From: Echinometra lucunter | Lineage: Eukaryota > Echinodermata > Echinoidea > Camarodonta > Echinometridae | Assembly: GCA_029962745.1 (NCBI GenBank) | Contig: JAPZVO010000022.1 | Span: 625,505 to 689,504, forward strand | Direction: 5' to 3' | Length of the DNA stretch: 64,000 nucleotides | Shown here: positions 55,151 to 64,000 of the stretch, piece by piece | Layout of the letters: every line of letters begins with the position of its first letter | Numbering within the stretch: position 1 is the first letter of the stretch | Notes under the pieces: model-generated | Seen by the model: only the letters and a program-made list of their open reading frames with translations | Told to the model about the DNA's origin: nothing | Database searches by the model: none | Made by a program: the position numbers and the translations under genes

Positions 55151-56305
55151 TTATAGCGAAGTGGCAATTGCACATGGTTTGACGACTATATTGTTGTTTG
55201 AAGAACCTTTCATCTTAGCTCCTTTTCTGTGACGACAAAGTACTTTCACGAAGTTCCGTTTGAAGTTGTCGTTAAGGAACGCATAGACGATGGGATTGTT
55301 GCAACTGTTGCTGAGTCCAACAAGCTGAACGGCAGCGAAAAGGAGGCGGTTTCTTTCTCCGTCTTCCATGAAGGAGAACTCGCGCATGAGATGGACGACG
55401 TGGTAGGGAAGCCAACAGAAGGAGAAGAGACCGACAACCATGAGAATCATCTTGATGGCGCGTTTCTTGTACCGCAGCGATGTAGCCGTGTTGATGCCAG
55501 GATTCTGTGTCACTACTGAATCAGCAGGTGCGATAGGTTTGCGGATCCAGAGCTTGTGAACAACTTGCATGTACAGTACTGTCATAATGACCAAGGGAGT
55601 GACATAGAGGAGCAGGACAAGCAACAAAGTGTAGTTCTTCTTCTGTTGGCGACTGTACCAATGTTCTCTGCAGATGCGGTACCATGAATTCGTAGTCGGG
55701 TCGACCACGGTCTCAAGCTGCAGTACAAAGAGAAATGGCGATACAAATGTCATAGACATTATCCAAAGGAAGGTCAGCAGGAAGACAGCACGACGCGGTG
55801 TCTGGATAACCCTAGAGCGCAGAGGGTGGCAGATCGCTTGGTGGCGCTCCACCGCAATGGACATCATGGCAAGGATACTTGAGACAACGCCTACAGAGGT
55901 TACGTAGTTGAGAGCCTTACACATGAAGGGTCCTAGCACCCAGTCGACCGTGATTGCCTCTATCAGCGTGAACGGGATGCAGAAGACAGCGATTAAGAGA
56001 TCAGAGATGGCTAAAGAAGCAAAGAAGATATTGATGGCCGTCTGCATATATTTCTTACGCGCTACCACAAAAATCACTAGCAGATTCCCGCCCAAAGCAA
56101 GCACGAAAATAACCATGTAGCACGTGATAAGAAGGATATCTGCTGTGGTAGACAGATCGTGTACGATGTAATGAAAGTCGTAGTCGTAGGTATCAAAAAA
56201 ATCTCTAGTATCACTCATGTTCAGTAGAGCAAGAAGGTAGTCAAGGCTCTTGTTTTTTATTTCACCATGGAATGCGTTCACGAATGGATCCTCCCCTCCT
56301 TCCAT
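55151..56305 (-). CDS. Class A neuropeptide GPCR, QRFP/26RFa receptor-like, intronless
   Basis: A 384-residue seven-helix receptor, complete in one exon. Landmarks: N-glycosylation sequons N18 and N29; TM1 GGN (N74); TM2 LAISDLLIAVFCIPFT (D102); C129-C212 disulphide pair; ERH at 153-155 in place of DRY, then QAICHPL; TM6 FSFCWLPYHVVH (W298, P300); TM7 NSCNNPIVYAF (NPIVY 337-341); and a possible palmitoyl Cys at 357. CIPFT, ERHQ, the WLPYHVVHLM stretch and the NPIVYAFLNDNF end are the combination I know from QRFP (26RFa/GPR103) receptors. CCK and orexin receptors share parts of it, so ligand assignment is tentative. The ATG used is in good context (A at -3, G at +4); an out-of-frame ATG lies 8 bases upstream. 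Confidence 0.92.
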   Translation of the reverse strand: MEGGEDPFVNAFHGEIKNKSLDYLLALLNMSDTRDFFDTYDYDFHYIVHDLSTTADILLITCYMVIFVLALGGNLLVIFVVARKKYMQTAINIFFASLAISDLLIAVFCIPFTLIEAITVDWVLGPFMCKALNYVTSVGVVSSILAMMSIAVERHQAICHPLRSRVIQTPRRAVFLLTFLWIMSMTFVSPFLFVLQLETVVDPTTNSWYRICREHWYSRQQKKNYTLLLVLLLYVTPLVIMTVLYMQVVHKLWIRKPIAPADSVVTQNPGINTATSLRYKKRAIKMILMVVGLFSFCWLPYHVVHLMREFSFMEDGERNRLLFAAVQLVGLSNSCNNPIVYAFLNDNFKRNFVKVLCRHRKGAKMKGSSNNNIVVKPCAIATSL

Positions 56306-57650
56306 CTTTTCATAATATTTCTCCTTGCTCTCTCCCCTTCTCGAACAGATAAAAGTTAACCGACAAGGTTGAGAGGAAATGCGTCGAAGATCTGAAGGGC
56401 GAGAAATCGAATGATCGGCAACACTTCTTCAAATGCTTTTAAAGTGACATTTGAATGTGACAATCTACCATAAATAGTGACCGAGTTCTAGATTCATGGT
56501 TCCTTTCTACTTGAAAATATAGCGGGTAACGGCTCTCCGTTCAACCGAACAGCGAAAATGTCAACGAGCAAGCGAAAAAAAATACGTTTCTACACTTTAC
56601 GTCTCTACAAATTTATTTCGACGTTTAAAGACGCAAACAAAAGTGGCTTTGAGAGTAACCGCGATATAATGCAAGCAAATCTGAAGAACTTAGCTTGTTT
56701 CCATGGAAGATATTTCGAGCTTTTCATGCTTACGTCGCTAATATGGCAAATTGATACGGAAAAACCAGGATTTAAAGATCTTATATAAAATATCCATTTC
56801 AAACCATTGGCACCTTGGTTGATCGATGTTGAACTACAGGGTGATTAAATGCCGAATTTCTTGTGACAGTTAAAATCCAGCACGCTTGATGGATGCGTCT
56901 GTAAGTACGAAGTAAATTTAGCAAAATACAAAGTCAAGGAGAAGATGATTTTCTTCAGCTTTTCAGTGGAGCGAGAACGACTTCAGTTTTCAAAAGAGCG
57001 CGAAATCTTCACACAGCCGTCTCCTTTGGAACCATCATCCGATAATATTTCTAACTAGAAGAAATCTTTCTCGTCCGCTCAGCAAAGCGCGGGATTTGAC
57101 TGCTATCGCTTCGTTGATCCCGGCTTGCATTATTTATATTTTCTCTGTGATTGGCGAATCTCGGCCTAGGCCACGCCTATGACAGGATGATGTCACCGGT
57201 ATCTTCTCCGATGCACGTGACTGCTGTTTCTGTGCTGTGAAGTCATGAAGTAGAACTTGCAATAGGCATGATAGGCGATCAAAGGACGGGTGGAGGCGAG
57301 GTGGTTAAGTGAGTGCATTAAGTATTCACCATTATTTTATTTTCTTTCAATGACTTGATTAAACTCAAATCACGTCATTACTGAGTTTGATATCTTTAAC
57401 CTGCTAAAGATGCCAGAGTCGAAAAAAATGGCCAAGGCGAGCCATTATATCTTATTCGACATGATTAAATGTTATTAACCAATTACCTCATTTCCGTTAT
57501 CATATGATAAATCGAAAACAGTCAATCTTTCATGAAAAAGAAATTAAATTCTTGCAAAGTTATTGCGACATAATGATAATTTTTCTTTGCATCGTATTAA
57601 AATCTATACGTTGAGATGGTAGAGGACAGCACCCAAGAAGTAGAAAAAAA
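56306..57650. other. Upstream region of the class A GPCR
   Basis: Probable promoter and 5' UTR of the receptor. No clear TATA or initiator could be assigned and no other gene is seen. The open frames here have no family features. Confidence 0.45.
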
Positions 57651-57664
57651 TATAGAAAGAGGAA

Positions 57665-57677
57665 TGGGGGGGGGGGG

Positions 57678-57725
<48 letters not shown>

Positions 57726-57740
57726 GAGGGGGGAGCAGGG
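57665..57740. repeat. G-run / (GA)n / G-run microsatellite
   Basis: A GA tract bounded on both sides by G-runs. Confidence 0.9.
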
Positions 57741-58213
57741 TAGATGATGACTTCAACAATCTAAAACATTATAATCTCAATATCGCAGTGGTAAATCTAA
57801 ACTGGAGCTTATTAAGCTTTACCATAATGGTAAAGCGTAACACAACACAGTGATTGTGCTGTGTTAGTTATCGTATGAAGATGTGGACACACTCAACATT
57901 AAATGATACTCTTTTGATTTGATTTGATTTGATGATACTCTTGTCATTTGAGAACATATCCAGCTGTGGTTTATACATCATAGAGCTTGACTGGCATGCA
58001 CTCCCTTCCCTTGGTCCCTGCTGAAGGGAAAAGGGGAGGGAGCATCACCAAATATTGCTTCCTAAGTTTTTATTTTGGTTGATTTTTAAAAAATATTTCC
58101 CCCGTGCATGACCACTAAAACACATGCAAATACTTGTAAGTATAAGCAGTCAGGGGACCGACAGATCCTCTCCATAACACTTGATAATGAGGATTGATGC
58201 CTTTAGTAGTGAG

Positions 58214-58290
58214 CAGTGGCGCATCCTTTTGGATTCGAACCCGCGTACTCCCAGTTATGAGACCACTGCTTACCACTGAGCGATCGCGAC
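58214..58290 (-). mobile_element. tRNA-like SINE head D
   Basis: On the minus strand: GCTCAGTGGTAAGCAGTGG (A-box region), then GGGTTCGAATCC (B-box). It resembles a tRNA of about 75 bases but with poor acceptor pairing and no visible body, so it is a SINE remnant or tRNA pseudogene. Confidence 0.65.
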
Positions 58291-58481
58291 GAATATAACG
58301 GCATTAGCAGGAATATCTTATAATAACATGTTACCCAGTCTCGGGGAAAATAATAAATCATTCCAGTAAAATTTACGCATTTTTTGAGGGTGGGTGCAAG
58401 GGGGGGGGGGGGTAGGTTTTTCACTAGCGGATCAATGGTTTGAAAAAATGGGGGCGCAGGATCGAGAGGTGAATGTTATCA

Positions 58482-58905
58482 CTAAAGCCTGCCGCACACT
58501 ATACGATCCGACTGCGACCTGATTTTCGAACAAAAGGCATTCAGCATTAAGTATGAAAGTCTAAACAAGTAAAATTATCTTATTTGAAGTACAGAATAAT
58601 GATAGGAATACTAAAATCGAAATTTTGGTTAACTGCAAGCCTTGCGGTAGGAGTAAAGGCCAAATCGGCTTCAAATCGTAGCCGATCGCAAGATTGCTAT
58701 GACGTCCCTACGATTTGGAATTGAGTTCGCTTTTATTCCTACAGGGAAGATCGCAGTAGCCCGAAATTTCTATTTTTGTATTCATACGACTATTCGAAAC
58801 TTTGATCATTAAGTATTCACATGTTTTGAATGTTCGTATCGAATGCTATAACAATGTTTCCGAAATCGGATCGCAGACGGATCGTATAGTGTGCGGCTGG
58901 CTTAG
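58482..58905. mobile_element. MITE, TIR CTAAGCCxGCCGCACACTAT
   Basis: A ~424-bp element. Ends match as inverted repeats over roughly 40 bases: GCCGCACACTATACGATCCG, then a CTGCGAYC block. One end carries an extra A. The interior has CGATTTGG/CCAAATCG-type short inverted motifs and no coding frame. Confidence 0.85.
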
Positions 58906-59010
58906 GGCAAGCTATGCTTTTGTGAGCTGGCGCCGATTTCATGCGCGATGGCGACGTTCGGTTGGAGATTAGATTTCATTTAAACCCATTGGCTACGGAA
59001 TCGGTGTGTT

Positions 59011-59353
59011 GTAGCCACTTGGTCTAATACTAGTTGGTCTAATTCCCCAGGTCGTCTAACACCGCTATGGCTAAACCCATTTGGTCTACAATCAATTGGT
59101 CTAAATGCCGTTTGGTCCAATCATCACTTGGTCTAATACCCACTTGGGCTAACTGTCATTTTGTCTAGACCAAGTGAGTAGTGGACGAAATGGGCATAGT
59201 CTAACAGGAAATTAGACGAAGTGGTACATGGGCGAAGTGGTAATTAGACTAATGGTTGTTAGACGAACTAGTTGTAGACGAAATGTGATAGACAATGAGG
59301 AATGAGACAAAAAGGGCATTAGACAAAGTGGGATTAGACCAAATGACAATTCA
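59011..59353. repeat. Dyad-symmetric array of CATTTGGTCTAA-like units
   Basis: From 59011 to about 59165 the sequence repeats forms of ACTTGGTCTAAT every 15-25 bases. From the palindrome GTCTAGAC (59163-59170) onward it continues as TTAGACGAAGTGG forms, the reverse complement. The whole can fold on itself. Confidence 0.85.
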
Positions 59354-60600
59354 CCCGGGAATGGGCTCCTGTACTAGGTCTAGATGAGAATTCAGTAGTC
59401 AACGGGATAAGAAGCCAAGCGGTGCCTTCATCGCCATAAAAAGGAGGGATACGCGCCACCCGTCCATGGATAATCTTCTCCAAAATGAGTATGTATTACT
59501 TTATCTACTGGTCAAATTGACTTTCTGCAATTCTCACAAATTGATTTAGAAAATGTGGCAATTATTTCAGTCTCCTCTCCACTATGTGGAGTACCACAGG
59601 AAAAAAAATTCACAGGTGAGTTTAAAAAATGGATGAATAAAACAGTTCCTTTAAAAGATGTGAGCACTTCAGAAAGACGTCGAATATAATAACAGCAGCA
59701 CATTAACAGATTAAGAACTGCATCATTCCCAAAGCAACGCCCCCGCTCATCTCGTCACCACAAGGTCGCAATAAACATTAATTTTGATCGTTCAGACGTT
59801 GCTTTTAAGTCTTTGTTCAAGTCGGCAATGTTTTTGAAATAAATCTACCTATATTATGAATTATTCAAGTTTTTAGTCAACAAACAGCCTTGATCAGCTC
59901 GTTAGCCTGCACTACTCTAGGAACATTAAATAGATCTTCGAGAGCGAAGGAAAACACGTGCTCTGACCTCGTCGCCTCCAGAGATTCAAAGCAACGCTCT
60001 TTACTGCTTAAGGCTCGTTCAGTTTGAAAAAGGTAAACCGCAAACAAACATGTTTCCTATTTTATTAAGAAAGTGCTCTTCATGGTTTATACTGAAAGTT
60101 TAATATACGTGGTGTTAAGTTTTAAATAGACAATTTGGGAACTGAATGTGAGAATTTGCGTAAATGGAATATTTTTTTTTTGGAACTTCAATGTTTTCAT
60201 GCTGTCCCTAAGGAGGTGTGGTTGTCTAGTTTGGCCTGGGTCGGTTGGGTGCCACATACTAATGCCTAGTTTATTGTGGCACGCAGTTAGAGACCCCCTA
60301 AAAGAATCTTGGTGAACTTTAAACTCCGCTGCCTCCTCCGACTACGATATATTTCAAAAGACAGCCGCGCTAGAGCAGGAAAGATAAGAAAGATAAGTTT
60401 TCTGATCTGCATCATTCTTTCAATCAAAACGGGACGGATGTAATGTTACTCTTTCTCTGTTTCTCTGTCTCTCTTTCTTCCCTTTCTCATTATCTCTCTC
60501 TTACTTTCTCCTCTCTTTCTCCGTCCTCTAGTCTGTCTAGTTTGCCTCTCCAAGATTAAAAAAAATGCGTGCACACATTGGTATCATAATGCCTGTAGCT
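59354..60600. other. Intergenic, nothing recognised
   Basis: AT-rich with a CT-rich stretch at 60450-60540. No gene or RNA feature is supported. Confidence 0.5.
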
Positions 60601-60611
60601 TTCATTTATTT

Positions 60612-60738
60612 GGTGTACGATAAAAGAGCAATGTAGATAAAATGCCTTGCTCAAGGGCATAAGTGCCGTGCCGGGAATCGAAACCCCGACTTTCGCGTCT
60701 CCAGTCAAGCACCTTAGACCACTCGACCACGGCACCTC
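60612..60738 (-). mobile_element. tRNA-derived SINE E
   Basis: On the minus strand GGTCGAGTGGTCTAAGGTGC is followed by a B-box-like GGGTTTCGATTCC, then GGCACTTATGCCCTTGAGCA and AAGGCATTTTATCTACATTG. The head is Ser/Leu-tRNA-like. It is the intact relative of the degraded copy at 21.2 kb. Confidence 0.78.
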
Positions 60739-60918
60739 CACTCTTACGTTTCGTCATCGATACGCATTGAAATGATGAAATGCATCCACGCATATTGAAC
60801 ATGTTTAATGCGTGATAATCGCTGTTGCAAGAGCTATCACTCATCCAAACATTGACGTTTGTATTCGATTTAGATATTTCGCCAGATGAAACCGCTTACA
60901 AAATTTCAACTTGATAAA

Positions 60919-61418
60919 NNNNNNNNNNNNNNNNNNNNNNNNNNNNNNNNNNNNNNNNNNNNNNNNNNNNNNNNNNNNNNNNNNNNNNNNNNNNNNNNNN
61001 NNNNNNNNNNNNNNNNNNNNNNNNNNNNNNNNNNNNNNNNNNNNNNNNNNNNNNNNNNNNNNNNNNNNNNNNNNNNNNNNNNNNNNNNNNNNNNNNNNNN
61101 NNNNNNNNNNNNNNNNNNNNNNNNNNNNNNNNNNNNNNNNNNNNNNNNNNNNNNNNNNNNNNNNNNNNNNNNNNNNNNNNNNNNNNNNNNNNNNNNNNNN
61201 NNNNNNNNNNNNNNNNNNNNNNNNNNNNNNNNNNNNNNNNNNNNNNNNNNNNNNNNNNNNNNNNNNNNNNNNNNNNNNNNNNNNNNNNNNNNNNNNNNNN
61301 NNNNNNNNNNNNNNNNNNNNNNNNNNNNNNNNNNNNNNNNNNNNNNNNNNNNNNNNNNNNNNNNNNNNNNNNNNNNNNNNNNNNNNNNNNNNNNNNNNNN
61401 NNNNNNNNNNNNNNNNNN
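60919..61418. other. Assembly gap, exactly 500 N
   Basis: A round-number run of N, so a scaffold gap of unknown true size. Frames reported across it are meaningless. Confidence 1.
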
Positions 61419-64000
61419 TTCTCCAATTATTTATGTAATTACATGATTGCATATTATGTCATATTTTGTCATCAATACCATGAATGTCAATTTGTTGTTT
61501 CATTATTTTGCTGTTTATTTGAAGTAAATATGTTTGAACTGAAATGAACTGAAAGGAACTATTCATGCAGTCAGAACATACGAAGATCGCGGGGTTGTTC
61601 GGTCACACTACATTGGTTTTGACGTAGGTTTATATAACAAACATTTGGATACAGACATGCAACTTATTACGTTGACATCAGCTAAATGATAGAGAGAGGA
61701 GGCCATTATAGAGAGAGAGAGAGAGAGAGAAGAGGCCTGTTTATAACACGGGAGAGCAGGATGGAAGGAATGATACAAGACAGAAAAGATATATAGCTAT
61801 CTGTCCATTTAATAAATAGGGAGAGATAGAAAGCGACAGGAAAGGCGCGCGGCGGGAAAGCAGAAATAGCTCAGAAGAAGGAGGAGCATAATAAGATGAA
61901 AGAGTGAGAGGAGGAAACGGAGGGAGACAACTGGAGAGAAAAAATAGAGACAGAGAGAGAGGAGAGAGAGAGGGAGAGAGATGAAAGGGTGGGGGGGGGG
62001 GTTGACAGAGAACAGACACATGAATGAGCTCCGCGGAAAGATCCGCACGTAATTCTTTGTAAAGATGGCGCAAGTAATTACCCACAAATGCACAAGCTGG
62101 ACGAGAAATCACAGTTACTGTTCAAGTGGTGCGTGAAGCCCAATCTAACTCTCATTTACTTCTTAGCCTACTTCGAATAAAAATCTGATAAACAGGACGA
62201 CGGCGATTTTTTTTTCCCGCGGAATGGTTTGCTCCTATCCCAGTCACAATCACTGACGACATCGACATCCGATCGACCGCAGACGACAAAACCGTACAAA
62301 GATAATACATTACGGCGAATGGCCGAGAATCTAACGATACCCTCTATAGTCGAACTGGCTGTGTGACGGGTGAACAAGGCTGCCTGAAGAAAAATAAACA
62401 AATAACTGAGAAACTCTAAACTGTAGATAATTGTTCTTTCATATTTTCTTCTTAATTTCAAGAGTTTCAGATGGAACGTAAAGAATAGCTAATAATAAAT
62501 GAACTCGGAATCGCATAACGGCGAATGGCCAAGAATCTGACGATACCTGTCTATAGTGGAATTGGCTGTGTGACGGGGGTATAAGGTTGCCTGAAGAAAA
62601 AATAAACAAACAACTGAGAAATCTTAACGCTAGGTAATTGTCTTTTCATCATTTTTGTTTATTTTACGAGTTTTAGATGGAACGAAAAGAAAAGCTAATA
62701 ACAAATGAACTCGGAATAGTCGTTATGCATTACTAGTATATTGTCCATGTGATTTTGGGTCAGATCTTTTGGAAGCACTTGGAGAGAAGGGCACTCTCCA
62801 CCGCGTAAAGAAACGTGACAAAAATGAATCTTAACTACTTGTATAATCATATAAAACAGAAATGAGAGCTGAATTTCGTCATAATGCAGGAAACCGATTT
62901 TTCAGGTACAAAATTTATCACTACTATACCATCTCCTGCTAAATATTCATAGTCATTTTTTTTTCATCCATGCTCAGTAGCCCACAGGTGATTAAAGAAA
63001 ACATCAGAATTGGTGCATTTCACATTTGAATCGTTTTATTTCAAACGTATAACATTAATTAAACAATATTTTAAATTTAGTTCTTAAAACATGTTTACAT
63101 GTGGAATTTTATGAGGCATCACTCTTATAAAAGGCATTTATCATAGATACAATATTTTGATACATGAAAATTCGACGTACAGTTCAGAAGCCAATCTTCT
63201 TTATCAAGCAATTACCTCTTCCCTATAATCATTCCATACATATTCATTAAAATAGTTTCTTAATCATTGATAAAATGAAAGAGGAAATATTTGCTAGGCG
63301 TTTGAATAACCGATCTGGCTGATAAGAGCTAGTAGAAAATCGCACTGAACCAACATGGCTAAATGGTGTGGACACTAGCTGCTCTTAATTATCATAGGTT
63401 CAAATATTGAAAATGCCAATTCTCAGGGCTATTTCTTGTGACAGGACTATAATGGACCGATTAAATGATATACATATTAGTCATACACAGTAAGAGGCCC
63501 AATGAGGGCCAATGGAAGTACATATCATATAAAATGACTAAGACATTTCAATACACATTTAAATATCACTAGAAATTGAAGCAGAAGAAACAGGTAAGAT
63601 ATGTGACGAGTAAAAATCTTGAGAGTACTAAAGGTTTGACAATTATTTACAAAAAATGAATTCGAGTACTTTGAAACTAAATTGGCGGTTTAAAGGTAGA
63701 GTGTAGAAATTTTATCTGCTGACCATCCTACAGCTAAAAATCACAATTTCTCTAGATTGGAGTGGAAATCCACGTTACAAATAGTGGAATTAACTCTTAA
63801 CAGAGTTTAATCAGAATGAGTGAATCTACTTTAATTTAGAGTGGATTCAACTCCAACAACAAAGTGAGCCCTTTTTAGTGGCTCTTAACCCAGTGATTAC
63901 TGGTAACGGGTGACGCTGCATGCTAAGGTGAATGAAACCTTGGGGAAATATCCACTTTAATGAAAAGAGAGGATAGAGAGAAGCATGAAATCGGTTACGA
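61419..64000. repeat. Duplicated flank, copy 2 (empty gypsy site)
   Basis: 61419-61486 matches 40283-40351 and 61483 onward matches 49616-52147, joined without the retrotransposon or a second AATG. The internal 207-bp tandem duplication is at 62310-62718. The copy runs off the window end. No gene is supported in the visible part. Confidence 0.93.

Noticed and set aside
60660..60738. Functional tRNA-Ser/Leu gene
   Set aside because: The same head plus tail occurs at 21.2 kb as a degraded repeat, which points to a SINE family.
60841..61452. Frames of 175-203 codons
   Set aside because: They are almost entirely N from the assembly gap.

Overview
This is a eukaryotic, AT-rich, repeat-dense window with a 500-base assembly gap (N) at 60919-61418. 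It looks like an invertebrate deuterostome, most likely an echinoderm. I infer this from an intron-rich adhesion GPCR, a receptor resembling the QRFP/26RFa neuropeptide receptors, several tRNA-headed SINEs, a CR1/L2-like LINE, a Ty3/gypsy element, and dispersed CGCTCGCTxCGCTCGCTCG-type repeats. The species cannot be settled from the sequence alone.

Layout. 1-7 kb: no gene; microsatellites, a ~300-bp direct repeat and G-runs. 7.2-11.1 kb: a LINE (+) with endonuclease and reverse transcriptase, one late frameshift, a 3' UTR hairpin and a poly-A tail. 11-18 kb: microsatellites and two SINEs in opposite orientation sharing one tail. 18.1-37.8 kb (-): a 16-exon adhesion GPCR. By hand I could join all 16 exons with compatible phases into 3342 nt (1113 aa plus stop). 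The order is signal peptide, YWTD (LDLR class B) propeller, one Ig domain, GAIN domain with GPS, 7TM, ~100-aa tail. Its introns carry SINEs, two foldback elements and two large oppositely oriented tandem arrays that bracket exons 7 and 8. 40.35-49.6 kb (-): an apparently intact Ty3/gypsy retrotransposon with ~2.17-kb near-identical LTRs, a 4-bp target duplication, a tRNA-Trp-type primer site, and gag and pol overlapping in the -1 frame with a GGGAAAC slippery heptamer. 52.6-53.2 kb: two hairpin MITEs. 55.15-56.3 kb (-): an intronless class A GPCR of QRFP-receptor type. 58-60.7 kb: two more SINEs, a further MITE and a dyad-symmetric TTGGTCTAA array. 61.4-64 kb, after the gap: a second copy of the sequence flanking the gypsy element, without that element.

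How it fits together. The two host genes are both receptors: one adhesion type (matrix or cell-contact sensing through a tethered agonist) and one neuropeptide type. Nothing in the sequence links them functionally. The filled and empty versions of the gypsy site on one scaffold suggest that two haplotypes were assembled in series, or that there was a segmental duplication before the insertion. The strongest candidates for something undescribed are the YWTD-Ig-GAIN-7TM architecture and the inverted arrays flanking exons 7-8.
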